A stretch of DNA of 64,000 nt from Bifidobacterium oedipodis (GCF_012932425.1 NZ_JAAIII010000001.1:310001-374000), one strand, 5' to 3'; shown: positions 33,325-44,164, numbered from the stretch's first letter. Notes: a model not told the origin generated them from the letters alone. Translations and numbers: made by a program.

Positions 33325-34866
33325 CTATCGTCCGATGGTGTTATTGCCCCACAGCTGTTCATAACGCAGTCCGGTGATATCCTCAGCAACACGTTTGGTT
33401 TCGGGATCAACGTCTGCCAATGCGCCGCCAGCGTGCAGGCGGTCGATTTCCCTACGGATGATGGCGTGATTGCGCTTGTTGAGGTGGAAGAACAGCGTCG
33501 AGGTGAACGCGCACACCAACAGCACTCCCGACCCGATGAGCATCCACATCACCAGACCGTTATTCGCGGAGACGGTCTGCGATTTGGCCGTCTCATCGAA
33601 GCCCACAGCCTCTAGCACAATGCCGGTGAGGAATGGGGCAAGCGCAGAGGTGGTTTTGCGGCAGAAGGTCATGATGCCGGCGAACAAACCTTCGCGGCGC
33701 TGCTTGGTGATCAGTTCATCCACATCGGGAATGAATGTGTATACGGTCCACGGGACGTAGCCGGTGCCCGAGTTGGAGATGCCCCAGGTGACCTGCAGCG
33801 CATACAGCGTGGTCAGGGCGAGACCGGTGCCGATCAGCGGCGAAGCGTAGAGGATCGCATACACGGCCACGGTGAACAGCATCGTACCGTACATGATTTG
33901 TAGCAAACGGCTCGGCCCCAGTTTGGCCATTACGCGCGGCCACAGCAGATTCATCGGAATGCCGATAATCGAACCGAACGTTAGCAGGTTCGAAGCGGTG
34001 ACCTTGTCAAGCTCCATCGCGTACACCACAAAGAATACGTAAGTGGCGCCGATGATGTCGCGGGCGGTGAAGGAGGTCAAATAAATGGCCAGATGCAGGG
34101 CGTATGCCTTGATACGGAATACGGAACCCATCTCTTTGATCACATACCACGTGGAAAGCAACGGATTATTCGCCTTGCGGGATTCAGATGCATCCTGCGA
34201 TTTTGTTGCCCTCGACTGAGGTTCGTCGGATTGCGCGGGCTGACGTTCGAACGTGGTGAAGTAGGTGATGGCGATGGCCACGGCGAAGATTACCGCCAGC
34301 AGCACGCCCATGGTCAGGAACGCGTTCGGATTGTCCTCGCCCATCGCGGCGAACACACGGCCGGGCAGCCACGAAGAGAGAAAGGTGGCGACAGCAGCCC
34401 ACAGCATGCGCGAGCTAGACAAGCGCGATTTGATTTCATAGTCGTCGCTCATTTCAGCGGCAAGTGTTTCATAGGGTACGCCGATGAGTGCTGTGATCGC
34501 TTCAATCAACAGGTAGGTCAATAGGTAGTACCAGTAGTTCATATGGCCAACCCATAGGCTGACATACAGCACCATCAGCGGAATACCGATGAGGATGAAG
34601 AACCGGCGGCGACCAAAGCGGCGGCCAAGACGAGTCTGCCCGAAGTGGTCGGTGATGTATCCCATCAGCGGGCTGATGAAGGAGTCGGCGACACGGGCAA
34701 TAGCAAGAATCGAACCTGCCGCCACTGCGGACAAGCCTCCGACGTTGACGTAGAAGAACAGCATCCAAGTGGCGACGACCGCCATGGCACCATTCATGAA
34801 CAAATCTCCTGCACCATAGCCGACGATGGTGGTCCATGTCGCTTTGCGCGGCGTGCGTTGTTGCAT
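33325..34866 (-). CDS. GPH-family sugar:cation symporter
   Basis: A 513-residue carrier with about 12 membrane segments. GPH signatures: VGYGAGDLFMNG near residue 14, ADSFISPLMGYITDHFG in loop 2-3, and GVPYETLAAEMSDDY after helix 4. The central loop (about 210-230) is charged and contains no EIIA domain. GAGGAGA precedes the ATG. It stands alone, so the substrate (a glycoside, pentose or hexuronide) cannot be told. A striking inverted repeat lies upstream at 34970-35029. Confidence 0.85.
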   Translation of the reverse strand: MQQRTPRKATWTTIVGYGAGDLFMNGAMAVVATWMLFFYVNVGGLSAVAAGSILAIARVADSFISPLMGYITDHFGQTRLGRRFGRRRFFILIGIPLMVLYVSLWVGHMNYWYYLLTYLLIEAITALIGVPYETLAAEMSDDYEIKSRLSSSRMLWAAVATFLSSWLPGRVFAAMGEDNPNAFLTMGVLLAVIFAVAIAITYFTTFERQPAQSDEPQSRATKSQDASESRKANNPLLSTWYVIKEMGSVFRIKAYALHLAIYLTSFTARDIIGATYVFFVVYAMELDKVTASNLLTFGSIIGIPMNLLWPRVMAKLGPSRLLQIMYGTMLFTVAVYAILYASPLIGTGLALTTLYALQVTWGISNSGTGYVPWTVYTFIPDVDELITKQRREGLFAGIMTFCRKTTSALAPFLTGIVLEAVGFDETAKSQTVSANNGLVMWMLIGSGVLLVCAFTSTLFFHLNKRNHAIIRREIDRLHAGGALADVDPETKRVAEDITGLRYEQLWGNNTIGR

Positions 34867-34969
34867 GATGTCTCCTCAGTTGAGCAAAGAATTGCAGTAT
34901 TCATCGCAGTGCCGGCATGGCGCTGATGAAAACATGTGACATCATATGTGCATATTTAGACAAAAACGT

Positions 34970-35029
34970 GCATCTTTTGTCATATATTGTCTTTGATGAT
35001 CATTTATGGGCATATATGACAAAAGATGC
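34970..35029. promoter_or_regulatory. Perfect 18-bp inverted repeat upstream of transporter
   Basis: GCATCTTTTGTCATATAT (34970-34987) pairs perfectly with ATATATGACAAAAGATGC (35012-35029) across a 24-bp loop. It lies between two minus-strand genes, so it could be the terminator of the transporter's upstream neighbour's opposite side, or a paired operator. The region 34867-35106 is AT-rich and repeats TGACAT/GCATAT words. Confidence 0.55.
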
Positions 35030-35106
35030 GCATGTCTCATCGTGTAATATCAGGAGTTGTCCTCACATTGGCTTGTTATGTATGGCTAAAGCTCAACAGT
35101 GGCATG

Positions 35107-36987
35107 TTATTGGCAGCTCACACCGTCTTCGATTGGGGTGCCGTAGATCAGATAGTCGTCCACAATCGATGCCACACAGGAATTGGTGTAGGTGTAAGCG
35201 GTGTGGGTCTCGCCTTCATCGGTGAGCAGCATGCCTGATTCCAGCAGGTCGGCCAGATTCACGGCGTTCTGATACGGGGTAGCCGGGTCACCGGTGGTGC
35301 CAACCACCAGAATCGGGGCTGCGCTGGGTGCGGAATAATCCAATTGCTCGATTCCGGAGCGATCCTGTGCTAACGCTTCGCAGGTCACATTGCCGTAGGC
35401 CATATAACGTCCGAACGTCGGCGACTTCTCATTGAGTTCACGAGCGATCTTTTCCTGCTCGCCCATGTCAGAGGGCTGCGGGTCGTCCAAACAGTTGACG
35501 GCGACGTTTACCTCCATGGAGTTGCTTTCGTATTCGCCGTCGTCGTTACGCTCCAGATAGGAATTCGCCAGCAGCAGCATGACGTTTGCGGTGCCTGAAT
35601 CCTTGATCTCAGCGAAGGCCTTCGTCAGATACGCCCAATTGTCTGACGAGTACAACGGTGTGATAATGCCATACATCATCATGATGCCGTTGACATCGTC
35701 ACGCCCGTCGGTCGGCAACGGCTGGGAATCTGCTTTCGCGAGCCAACCTTGGATTTCGGCTGTTGCCTCGTCAACACTGCCGGTGAACGGGCAGGCGTCG
35801 TCATTATCAATGCAATCGGTCAGATAAGCGTGCAGCGACTGCTCGAAACCTTCAGCTTGACTGATTACTGCATCCGCAGCACTTTGCATGGGGTCGATTA
35901 CGCCGTCCAACACCATTCGTCCAACCTGTTGGGGGAACAATGCCGCATAGGTCGATCCGATAAGGGTGCCGTAGGAAAAACCGAGATAGTCAAGCTGATC
36001 CTGCCCGGCCAATGCACGCATCACATCAAGGTCTCGGGCCACCGACTGCGTGTCCACATGGTCAAGCAGGCTGCCGCTTGAGGCGCGGCACGCCTCGGCG
36101 AATTGGTTGGCGATATCACGCATCTTATCGATGTTGTCAGCCGTGGTGGGTTCGGCAATGAAAGCGCGATCAAGCAGTGCGGAATCGTCACCACAACGAA
36201 TCGGCGTGGAATCGCCTACGCCACGCGGGTCGAAGCCCACTATGTCATAGTTGTCGATCAGCTGATCAGTGGCCGTGTAATCAAGGAAACTTGTTAGATA
36301 ATCCACGCCCGAGCCGCCTGGGCCTCCCGGATTGATGAACAGTGTGCCGTGAGAGGTACCGGTGGCGTAATGGATGGCGAGTTCTAGGTCTATGGATGCC
36401 GAATCGGGATCAGACCAGTCGCTTGGCACCTGGATGGTGGCACAGGCGTCACCATCGTCACACGGTTCCCAATCCAATGTTTGCGTGTAATAGGAATCGA
36501 AGGCGGCATCCACTGAATCAGGGCGGGCGGCCGGGCCTGGAATCTCCTGGGGCTGGGAAGATTGGTTGGTGCTGCCAGCCGAACGGATAAGCGTGGCGAT
36601 GCCATGGCCGATAGTGCCAAGAATGGCGATATTAAGCGCCAGAGCAACCACTACGGCAGTGAGCGCCACCGCCCATACCGGCATTTTCCTACGTTTGGGC
36701 GGTTCGGTTGGTTGCCCATAGGCGGGTTGTCCGTAAGGATATGCAGGTTGCTGCCCGTATGGTGATTGCCCATACGGTGATTGCCTGTACTGCGGCTGCC
36801 CATACTGCTGTTGTCCGTACGAAGGCTGTCCATAACACGGCGAGTAGGGCGGCGGCGTAGGTTTGGTTCCGCTTTCAGGCTCGCCATGATCTCCATATGG
36901 ATTCCCATACGGTTGTTGACCATATGCTTGTTGTTGGGGTTGCTGCTGGTCTGGCTGCTGATCCTGCGGTGGGCGTTCGTTGCTCAT
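35107..36987 (-). CDS. Membrane-anchored alpha/beta hydrolase, tripeptidyl-aminopeptidase-like
   Basis: A 626-residue protein. Residues 1-100 are a cytoplasmic tail rich in Pro, Tyr, Gly and Gln with repeated PYGQ units; one membrane helix (about 105-128) anchors it. The outer part is an alpha/beta hydrolase: NPGGPGGSG (oxyanion loop), FDPRGVG, GFSYG with the nucleophile Ser near 340, and a C-terminal TAP-like segment ([10 protein letters not shown], then [13 protein letters not shown] DEGETHTAY with the catalytic His, and two Cys). The family (SCO7095/TAP-like) includes secreted aminopeptidases and esterases. The catalytic triad is complete. Substrate unknown. Confidence 0.85.
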   Translation of the reverse strand: MSNERPPQDQQPDQQQPQQQAYGQQPYGNPYGDHGEPESGTKPTPPPYSPCYGQPSYGQQQYGQPQYRQSPYGQSPYGQQPAYPYGQPAYGQPTEPPKRRKMPVWAVALTAVVVALALNIAILGTIGHGIATLIRSAGSTNQSSQPQEIPGPAARPDSVDAAFDSYYTQTLDWEPCDDGDACATIQVPSDWSDPDSASIDLELAIHYATGTSHGTLFINPGGPGGSGVDYLTSFLDYTATDQLIDNYDIVGFDPRGVGDSTPIRCGDDSALLDRAFIAEPTTADNIDKMRDIANQFAEACRASSGSLLDHVDTQSVARDLDVMRALAGQDQLDYLGFSYGTLIGSTYAALFPQQVGRMVLDGVIDPMQSAADAVISQAEGFEQSLHAYLTDCIDNDDACPFTGSVDEATAEIQGWLAKADSQPLPTDGRDDVNGIMMMYGIITPLYSSDNWAYLTKAFAEIKDSGTANVMLLLANSYLERNDDGEYESNSMEVNVAVNCLDDPQPSDMGEQEKIARELNEKSPTFGRYMAYGNVTCEALAQDRSGIEQLDYSAPSAAPILVVGTTGDPATPYQNAVNLADLLESGMLLTDEGETHTAYTYTNSCVASIVDDYLIYGTPIEDGVSCQ

Positions 36988-37024
36988 AGCCCAAGTCTAA
37001 CCGGCTGATGCCGGAATACGAACG

Positions 37025-37903
37025 CTACAGCACACCGAAGTGCGTCAGCGCGTTGAGCACACCATTGTCATCCACACTGTCGGTGACATAATCGGCTGCG
37101 GCTTTCGGCGCGTCGCTGGCGTTGCCCATGGCCACACCGATGCCTGCAAACGCCAGCATATCGGTGTCGTTGCCGCCGTCGCCGAAGGCCATGGTTTGTT
37201 CACGTGTGATGCCGAAACGCTTCATAAAGCGCTGGATACCGCGCGGTTTGCCGCCATCGGCAGGAATCAGATCGGTGAAATCTGGGTGCCAGCGTACGCC
37301 GGCAACATTGCGGCACAATCCCACAAGTTCGGCTTCCGCGGCTTCGTCGACGAACGGGCTGATCTGGAAGGTTTCATGTGTCAGCGCACGAGCGCGAGGA
37401 TCGTCGAAGTAGCGTGTCGGTGCGGTTTTGCCCAGCTGATTCCACGTAGCCTGCAGCTGTTCGTTAGTGTGGTTGAAATACACGTAATCCTTTTCGCCGA
37501 AGTTGCACACCACATCCGGGTGTGCGTCAAGCCAGTCAAGAATCACAGCGATATCGTCAGGGTCGAGCGCCTGTGCCTCGAAAAAGCCATGATCGTCAAC
37601 ACAATATTGCCCATTGAACGCTACAATGCCATCGAAATGAACCGGCATGGTGTCCAATACCACGGTCATCTGTGAGGGGGAGCGGCCCGTGCAAATCAGC
37701 ACCTTAATGTCTTTATCCTGCAGTCGATGAATCGCATCCACGGTGGAATCAGGCACACGGTGCGTCTCGAAACTGGTCAGAGTGCCATCGATATCGAAAA
37801 ACACAGCCCTGATGTCTGGCTGAGTATCTGGTCGGGTGCTTGGTTGCGCAAAGGACAACGGCGTTTGTTCCGAAACGGTTGAGCAATCTGAAATATCAGT
37901 CAT
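37025..37903 (-). CDS. Cof-type HAD-superfamily phosphatase
   Basis: A 292-residue HAD protein: motif I FFDIDGTLTS (near 30), motif II ICTGRS (near 72), Lys and motif III GDGGNDTDML (near 238) are intact, with a type IIB cap between. Such enzymes dephosphorylate sugar phosphates, nucleotides or cofactors. The ATG at 37903 is preceded by GGAAGGGG; the frame opens 14 codons earlier without a signal. It is convergent to nothing and divergent from the M20 peptidase gene. Confidence 0.88.
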   Translation of the reverse strand: MTDISDCSTVSEQTPLSFAQPSTRPDTQPDIRAVFFDIDGTLTSFETHRVPDSTVDAIHRLQDKDIKVLICTGRSPSQMTVVLDTMPVHFDGIVAFNGQYCVDDHGFFEAQALDPDDIAVILDWLDAHPDVVCNFGEKDYVYFNHTNEQLQATWNQLGKTAPTRYFDDPRARALTHETFQISPFVDEAAEAELVGLCRNVAGVRWHPDFTDLIPADGGKPRGIQRFMKRFGITREQTMAFGDGGNDTDMLAFAGIGVAMGNASDAPKAAADYVTDSVDDNGVLNALTHFGVL

Positions 37904-38052
37904 GGCGGAGCCCCTTCCCATATCGCAACCTATATCGCACTGCACGAATACATGGCCTTACACCAGTGTAGGTGACAAGAGCTGCGCCATGCCGGCAGCG
38001 CTGTTGAGAAACATCTGCCCATCCACAGACAAGAGTCCTAGAATCGGGAACC

Positions 38053-39204
38053 ATGACCGAGCATATCGATATTGACAATGATCTGATTGACATACGTCAC
38101 TGGCTGCACGCCCACCCCGAACGTAGCTTCCGTGAATTCGAAACCACCGCCTACCTTGAGCGTCAGCTGCAAGCTCACGGCATCGAAATCCTTGACAATC
38201 CGATGGAAACCGGCGTGCTGGGCCTGATTCAGGGAACCGCAGGTGCAGGTCCGCGCATCGCGTTGCGTGCTGATATCGACGGTCTGCCCATTCAGGAAGA
38301 TTCCGGTCTCGACTTTGCCTCCGTGAACAAAGGCGTGATGCACGGCTGCGGTCACGACCTGCATATGGCGGGCCTCCTGGGTGCAGCCTTCTGGCTCGCC
38401 GATCATCGCGAACGCTTCGCCGGATCGATCAAAATCGTGTTCCAGCCCAGCGAAGAAACCGGCCGTGGTGCCCGCGCAGTGGTTGACGCCGGACTGATCG
38501 ATGACGTTGAAGCCATTATCGGCACCCACAACAATCCTAATTATGCGCCCGGCCAGCTGGCCATCGGTGCCGAGCCGATGATGGCCGGCTGCGTGAAATT
38601 CCACGTGGACCTGCACGCGCAAGGTACGCACGCCGCCTACCCATACAAAGGCACCGGCCCATTGGAGGCTATGGCCTCGATGATTCTGAGCCTGCAAACC
38701 ATCGTCAGCCGCAACGTCACGCCTTTCCACCCACTCGTGTTGTCGGTTACCGAAGTGCACGGCGGCGACGTATGGAATGTGGTGCCTGCTGAAGCCGGCT
38801 TCCAAGGCACCGTGCGCTACTTCCATAAGCAGGACGGCGAACTGGTCGGACGCCGCTTCCACGAAATCGTCGAGTCCACGGCATCCGCCTACGATATCAG
38901 CGCCGACGTGGACTGGGATGATTTTCAAGATCCGCTTGCCTCCGACCCATCGTTGGCAAGAATCGTTGGCGCCGACGCGCGCGACTATGCCGAAGTCGAA
39001 CCCATCCGACCGTCTATGGCGGGGGAGGACTTCTGCGAATACGCCAAAGTGACGCTGCCGGTATTCGCCTTCATCGGCTCCAACGGCCAGGAAGGATGCG
39101 CCGACTGGCACAGCCCGCATTTCGTGGGATTGGACGAGTCGATTCCAACCTTCGTCAATTTCTATGTCAACGCCGCGCTGCGCGTGATTAACGAACTGTC
39201 GTGA
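38053..39204 (+). CDS. M20-family amidohydrolase (N-acyl-amino-acid or hippurate type)
   Basis: A 383-residue M20D peptidase: HAHPERSF near the start, ALRADIDGLPIQE, HGCGHDLHMAGLLGAA (metal ligands) near 98-110, QPSEETGRGARA (catalytic Glu) near 136, and a terminal PSMAGEDFCEYA. It hydrolyses an acyl or indole-acyl amide, releasing an amino acid, in the cytoplasm. It ends 25 bases before nadE on the same strand and may be cotranscribed. Confidence 0.88.
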   Translation: MTEHIDIDNDLIDIRHWLHAHPERSFREFETTAYLERQLQAHGIEILDNPMETGVLGLIQGTAGAGPRIALRADIDGLPIQEDSGLDFASVNKGVMHGCGHDLHMAGLLGAAFWLADHRERFAGSIKIVFQPSEETGRGARAVVDAGLIDDVEAIIGTHNNPNYAPGQLAIGAEPMMAGCVKFHVDLHAQGTHAAYPYKGTGPLEAMASMILSLQTIVSRNVTPFHPLVLSVTEVHGGDVWNVVPAEAGFQGTVRYFHKQDGELVGRRFHEIVESTASAYDISADVDWDDFQDPLASDPSLARIVGADARDYAEVEPIRPSMAGEDFCEYAKVTLPVFAFIGSNGQEGCADWHSPHFVGLDESIPTFVNFYVNAALRVINELS

Positions 39205-39229
39205 CCAGCGGCGACTAGACTGAGAGACC

Positions 39230-40927
39230 ATGACTACGCTTCGTTTTGCACTCGCCCAGATTGACACCTGCGTCGGCGCTCTCGACGCCAACGCCGCCAA
39301 GGTGCTTGACTATTGCCGCAAGGCCGCCGCGGGCAACGCCCAGGTGGTTGTGTTCCCCGAAATGACCCTGACCGGTTACCCGATCGAAGACCTCGCTTTG
39401 CGCCGCACCTTCCGCCAGGCTGCATGGGACAAGGCCAACGAGCTGGCGGCTTCGCTCGGCTCGGAAGGACTGGGCAGCCTATATGTGGTGGTCGGCACCG
39501 TGGGCACTGATCGCGCCACCGCCAAGCCGCGCAACCGTCTGGTGGTGTTGCATGAAGGTGTTGTATGGGCCGGCTATGACAAGCATTTCCTGCCCAACTA
39601 TGGTGTATTCGACGAATTCCGCATCTTCGCCGCCGGCGACCGTTCGATGGTGCTTGACGTGGACGGCGCTCGCCTCGGCGTGGCCATTTGCGAGGACATT
39701 TGGCAGGATGGCGGACCGGTAGCTGAACTTGCCGGCCAGCATATCGACACCTTGGTCACCATCAACGGTTCGCCGTATGAGGAGGGCAAGACCAACACCC
39801 GTCTCGAATTGGCGCGACGTCGTGCCGCAGAGGTGAACGCGCCACTGATTTATGTGAACCAGGTCGGCGGCCAGGATGATCTGGTGTTCGACGGTGGCAG
39901 TTTCGTAGTCGATGCCGATGGTGTGTTGCTTGAGCGAAGCCCCATGTTCATGGAGAACCTTACCTTCTGGGATTTCGACACCGAAGCCGCACATCAGCAG
40001 CCGGCCCCCATCACCCCTGAGCTCGATCCGGACGAAGAGGTATACACCGCCTGCGTGCTCGGCCTGAAGGACTACATGGCCAAGAACGGCTTCACTGGCG
40101 TGACCCTCGGCCTGTCTGGCGGCATCGACTCCGCACTGGTGGCAGCCATGGCGGCCGATGCAGTCGGCGGCGAGAACGTATGGGGCATCTCCATGCCCTC
40201 CATGTATTCCTCCGATGGCTCCAAGGATGATGCCGCCGATCTGGCCGCTAATATCGGCGCGCATTACGACGTGCAACCTATCGAACCGTTGTTCAATGCC
40301 TTCCAAGGCCAGCTTGACTTGGGCGGTGTGGCAGCCGAAAACCTTCAGGCCCGCATTCGTGGCGTCATTGTTATGGCTTATTCGAATTCCAAAGGTCTGC
40401 TCGCTGTGGCCACCGGCAACAAATCCGAGCTCGCCTGCGGCTATTCGACTATTTATGGCGATGCGGTCGGCGGCTACGCGCCCATCAAGGATCTGCTCAA
40501 AACGCGCGTGTGGGAGATCAGCCGTTGGCGCAACAAGGCCGCCGCAGACGGCATGGGTATTGGAGGCCTGAAAATCGTCGGCAACGAGGAAGGCCAGTCA
40601 GGCAAGCCTCTGCCGGGCGGCGTGATGATTCCAGTCGCCTCGATTGAAAAGGCACCTTCCGCCGAATTGCGCCCCGGGCAGAAGGACTCCGACTCCCTGC
40701 CCGAATACGAGCTGCTCGACCGTGTGCTCGCCGCCTACATCGAGCATGCTCACGGTCGTGCCGATCTGCTGGCCGACGGCTTCGACGAGAAAACGGTAGA
40801 CACGGTGATGCGGCTGGTGGATCGCGCTGAATGGAAGCGCCGCCAGTATCCGCTCGGCCCCAAGGTCACCGCACTGGCGTTCGGACGCGACCGTCGTCTG
40901 CCCGTCACCAGCGCCTCCAGAGAGTAG
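39230..40927 (+). CDS. nadE: Glutamine-dependent NAD+ synthetase
   Basis: The 565-residue protein has an N-terminal nitrilase-type glutaminase domain with Glu (FPEMTLTGYP), Lys (YDKHFLPNYG) and Cys (AICEDIW). The C-terminal ATP-pyrophosphatase domain has LSGGIDSALVAAMAADA near 295 and SMYSSDGSKDDA. It makes NAD+ from deamido-NAD+ and glutamine, the last step of NAD biosynthesis. Length and motifs are complete. It follows the M20 gene closely; the ribosome-binding site is weak (GAGAGA). Confidence 0.95.
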   Translation: MTTLRFALAQIDTCVGALDANAAKVLDYCRKAAAGNAQVVVFPEMTLTGYPIEDLALRRTFRQAAWDKANELAASLGSEGLGSLYVVVGTVGTDRATAKPRNRLVVLHEGVVWAGYDKHFLPNYGVFDEFRIFAAGDRSMVLDVDGARLGVAICEDIWQDGGPVAELAGQHIDTLVTINGSPYEEGKTNTRLELARRRAAEVNAPLIYVNQVGGQDDLVFDGGSFVVDADGVLLERSPMFMENLTFWDFDTEAAHQQPAPITPELDPDEEVYTACVLGLKDYMAKNGFTGVTLGLSGGIDSALVAAMAADAVGGENVWGISMPSMYSSDGSKDDAADLAANIGAHYDVQPIEPLFNAFQGQLDLGGVAAENLQARIRGVIVMAYSNSKGLLAVATGNKSELACGYSTIYGDAVGGYAPIKDLLKTRVWEISRWRNKAAADGMGIGGLKIVGNEEGQSGKPLPGGVMIPVASIEKAPSAELRPGQKDSDSLPEYELLDRVLAAYIEHAHGRADLLADGFDEKTVDTVMRLVDRAEWKRRQYPLGPKVTALAFGRDRRLPVTSASRE

Positions 40928-41011
40928 TGCAGCGGCAGAACGTTGATGGACACTTGCGACAGGTGGCAGCAGCCGTGGTTGTGTCGTGGATGCAGTGAGT
41001 AAGGAGTAGCA

Positions 41012-41197
41012 ATGGCTGATAAGCAATGGTATTTCAATATGGTCACTGAACAGCCGGAACTTGGGCCCAAATCACCCATCGACCAGCGCATGGGACCGTA
41101 CCGCTCCCGCGAAGAGGCGTTGCACGCCTGGGACATCGTCAAGTCACGCAACGCCGAGTGGGAAGAACAAGATCGCCAGTGGAAAGGCAATCGATAA
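41012..41197 (+). CDS. Small conserved actinobacterial protein
   Basis: A 61-residue soluble protein beginning MADKQWYFNMVTEQPELG with a second block RMGPYRSREEALHAW and a charged end. It resembles the short actinobacterial proteins with a YYFNxxTGxVE start and GPY-(D/R)-(S/T)REEA block, sometimes called SPOR-like. Function unknown. TAAGGAGTAGCA before the ATG is a strong ribosome-binding site. It may be cotranscribed with nadE, 85 bp upstream. Confidence 0.8.
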   Translation: MADKQWYFNMVTEQPELGPKSPIDQRMGPYRSREEALHAWDIVKSRNAEWEEQDRQWKGNR

Positions 41198-41258
41198 TCA
41201 CAGGCGCATAACGAAGTCGCATAACGAATGCGCTGCCATAAATGGCGCATAACAAGTC

Positions 41259-41294
41259 GGGGCCGGTATCAGTCGATGGGCGGGTGCCGGCCCC
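41259..41294 (+). terminator. Hairpin after the small protein gene
   Basis: GGGGCCGG (41259-41266) and CCGGCCCC (41287-41294) close a 20-base loop. Confidence 0.6.
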
Positions 41295-41373
41295 GTCGTA
41301 TCCTCAGCGTACGTTTATGGCCCTTCGTGCACGGCTTTCTACGAGACCTCAGCATCAGCCAATCATCCTACCG

Positions 41374-41495
41374 TTGCCAACGTTTTCCATGCTCGAAGGC
41401 CGATTTTGCTGTGGTGCACCTCACAAACGTTGCAGCTGAAGGTGCCAAAAACGTTGAAATACCGCCAAAGCCAAAAACATGTGAGCTAGCTCACG
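41374..41495 (+). promoter_or_regulatory. pflB control region: CRP-like palindrome and three AACGTT motifs
   Basis: TGTGAGCTAGCTCACG (41480-41495) contains a perfect 14-bp palindrome of the TGTGA-N6-TCACA type bound by CRP/FNR-family proteins. Upstream are TTGCCAACGTTTTCCA (41374-41389), AAACGTTG (41425-41432) and AAAACGTTG (41447-41455), resembling LacI/CcpA-type operators. The 390-bp gap 41198-41587 is otherwise empty of genes. This is the richest regulatory region in the core part of the window. Confidence 0.6.
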
Positions 41496-41587
41496 CAACT
41501 TTCCAGCTTTTTTCAAGACGCTACAAACTACACTGATAACCAACAGCTTGGTGAAGATGCTGAGCTGACAACCCCATAAGGAGTGAC

Positions 41588-43963
41588 ATGACCGCAGTAG
41601 AAAATGCAGTCCTCTCTCAGGAAGAGCTCGACGCCAAGGCGTGGGACGGCTTCGTTGAGGGTAACTGGCAGAAGGATATCGACGTCCGCGACTTTATCCA
41701 GAAGAACTACACCCCGTACGAGGGTGACGAGTCCTTCTTGGCCGACGCCACCGAGAAGACCAAGCACCTGTGGAAGTACCTCGACGATAACTACCTGGCA
41801 GTCGAGCGTAAGCAGCGTGTCTACGACGTGGACACCCACACTCCGGCCGGCATCGACGCCTTCCCGGCTGGCTACATCGACTCTCCGGAAGTCGACAATG
41901 TGATCGTTGGTCTGCAGACCGACGTGCCCTGCAAGCGCGCCATGATGCCGAACGGTGGTTGGCGTATGGTCGAGCAGGCCATCAAGGAAGCCGGCAAGGA
42001 GCCGGATCCGGAGATCAAGAAGATCTTCACCAAGTACCGCAAGACCCACAATGACGGCGTGTTCGGTGTCTACACCAAGCAGATCAAGATCGCTCGTCAC
42101 AACAAGATCCTCACCGGCCTGCCGGATGCCTACGGCCGTGGCCGCATCATCGGCGATTACCGTCGTGTCGCCCTGTACGGCGTGAACAAGCTGATCGCCT
42201 TCAAGAAGCGTGACAAGGACTCCGTGCCCTACCGCAACGACTTCACCGAGCCGGAGATCGAGCACTGGATCCGCTTCCGCGAAGAGCATGACGAGCAGAT
42301 CAAGGCCCTCAAGCAGCTGATCAACCTCGGCAACGAGTACGGCCTGGATCTGTCCCGCCCGGCTCAGACCGCTCAGGAAGCCGTGCAGTGGACCTACATG
42401 GGCTACCTGGCCTCCATCAAGTCCCAGGACGGCGCCGCCATGTCCTTCGGTCGTAACTCCGCCTTCCTCGACTGCTTCATCGAGCGCGACCTCAAGGCCG
42501 GCAAGATCACCGAGACCGACGCTCAGGAGCTCATCGACAACATCGTCATGAAGCTGCGTATCGTGCGCTTCCTGCGTACCAAGGATTACGATAACATCTT
42601 CTCCGGCGATCCGTACTGGGCGACCTGGTCTGATGCTGGCTTTGCCGATGATGGCCGTCCGCTGGTCACCAAGACCTCCTTCCGTCTGCTCAACACCCTG
42701 ACCCTTGAGCACCTTGGACCTGGCCCTGAGCCGAACATCACCATCTTCTGGGATCCGAAGCTGCCGGAAGGCTACAAGCGCTTCTGCGCCAAGATCTCCA
42801 TCGACACCTCCGCCATCCAGTACGAGTCCGATAAGGAAATCCGTAGCCACTGGGGCGACGACGCCGCTATCGCTTGCTGCGTCTCCCCGATGCGCGTTGG
42901 CAAGCAGATGCAGTTCTTCGCCGCTCGTGTGAACTCTGCTAAGGCCCTGCTGTACGCCATCAACGGCGGCCGCGACGAGATGACCGGCATGCAGGTTATC
43001 GACAAGGGCGTTATCGAGCCCATCGCTCCGGAAGCCGACGGCACCCTGGATTACGAGAAGGTCAAGAACAACTACGAGAAGGCTCTCGAGTGGCTGTCTG
43101 AGACCTACGTGATGGCTCTGAACATCATCCATTACATGCACGATAAGTACGCCTACGAGTCCATCGAGATGGCCCTGCACGACAAGGAAGTGTACCGTAC
43201 CCTTGGTTGCGGTATGTCCGGCCTGTCCATCGCCGCCGACTCCCTGGCCGCCGTCAAGTACGCCAAGGTCTACCCGATCTACAACAAGGACGCGAAGACC
43301 ATGGAAGGCCACGAGTACGAGTATGTCGAGGGCGCTGATGACGATCTGGTCGTCGGCTACCGCACCGAGGGCGAGTTCCCGGTCTACGGCAACGATGATG
43401 ATCGCGCCGACGACATCGCCAAGTGGGTTGTCTCCACTGTGATGGGCCAGGTCAAGCGTCTGCCCGTCTACCGTGGCGCCGTCCCGACTCAGTCCATCCT
43501 GACCATCACCTCCAACGTGGAGTACGGCAAGAACACCGGTTCCTTCCCGTCGGGCCACAAGAAGGGCACCCCGTACGCTCCGGGCGCCAACCCGGAGAAC
43601 GGCATGGATTCCCACGGCATGCTGCCGTCCATGTTCTCCGTCGGCAAGATCGACTACAACGATGCTCTCGACGGCATCTCGCTGACCAACACCATCACCC
43701 CTGATGGCCTGGGCCGCGATGAGGACGAGCGTATCGGCAACCTGGTCGGCATCCTGGACGCCGGCAACGGTCACGGCCTCTACCACGCGAACATCAACGT
43801 TCTGCGCAAGGAGACCATGGAAGACGCCGTTGAGCACCCCGAGAAGTACCCGCACCTGACCGTGCGCGTCTCCGGCTACGCGGTGAACTTCGTCAAGCTC
43901 ACCAAGGAGCAGCAGCTCGACGTGATCTCCCGTACCTTCCACCAGGGCGCTGTTGTCGACTGA
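41588..43963 (+). CDS. pflB: Formate C-acetyltransferase (pyruvate formate-lyase)
   Basis: The 791-residue enzyme splits pyruvate with CoA to acetyl-CoA and formate, an extra-ATP route at the end of the bifid shunt. Visible motifs: the adjacent active-site Cys pair in ACCVSPM (near 437), and the glycyl-radical motif [19 protein letters not shown] context; the radical site sequence RVSGYAVNF lies near the C-terminus (Gly about 766). Length is normal for bacterial PFL. AAGGAG precedes the ATG. Codon use is strongly biased, as for a highly expressed gene. The activating enzyme follows past a strong terminator/attenuator. Confidence 0.97.
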   Translation: MTAVENAVLSQEELDAKAWDGFVEGNWQKDIDVRDFIQKNYTPYEGDESFLADATEKTKHLWKYLDDNYLAVERKQRVYDVDTHTPAGIDAFPAGYIDSPEVDNVIVGLQTDVPCKRAMMPNGGWRMVEQAIKEAGKEPDPEIKKIFTKYRKTHNDGVFGVYTKQIKIARHNKILTGLPDAYGRGRIIGDYRRVALYGVNKLIAFKKRDKDSVPYRNDFTEPEIEHWIRFREEHDEQIKALKQLINLGNEYGLDLSRPAQTAQEAVQWTYMGYLASIKSQDGAAMSFGRNSAFLDCFIERDLKAGKITETDAQELIDNIVMKLRIVRFLRTKDYDNIFSGDPYWATWSDAGFADDGRPLVTKTSFRLLNTLTLEHLGPGPEPNITIFWDPKLPEGYKRFCAKISIDTSAIQYESDKEIRSHWGDDAAIACCVSPMRVGKQMQFFAARVNSAKALLYAINGGRDEMTGMQVIDKGVIEPIAPEADGTLDYEKVKNNYEKALEWLSETYVMALNIIHYMHDKYAYESIEMALHDKEVYRTLGCGMSGLSIAADSLAAVKYAKVYPIYNKDAKTMEGHEYEYVEGADDDLVVGYRTEGEFPVYGNDDDRADDIAKWVVSTVMGQVKRLPVYRGAVPTQSILTITSNVEYGKNTGSFPSGHKKGTPYAPGANPENGMDSHGMLPSMFSVGKIDYNDALDGISLTNTITPDGLGRDEDERIGNLVGILDAGNGHGLYHANINVLRKETMEDAVEHPEKYPHLTVRVSGYAVNFVKLTKEQQLDVISRTFHQGAVVD

Positions 43964-44002
43964 TCTCGATAACGATTCCCACCGGTAGACGGTAGAGAAC
44001 GT

Positions 44003-44037
44003 AAGGGGCGAAGCCTTTTCAAGGGCTTCGCCCTTTT
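44003..44037 (+). terminator. Intrinsic terminator between pflB and pflA
   Basis: AAGGGGCGAAGCC (44003-44015) pairs with GGGCTTCGCCCTT (44023-44035), followed by TTTTT. It probably lowers pflA expression relative to pflB. Confidence 0.85.
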
Positions 44038-44164
44038 TCGTATTCTTATGAAGAATGACGTGACGAAGGCCACATCAGCTCTCCGGCGAGCCATCCCCGC
44101 TCGCCGTTTCGTCCCACTACACTGGGAGCCAGTTACGCAGTTTGATGAATTCAGGAGGACGCCG

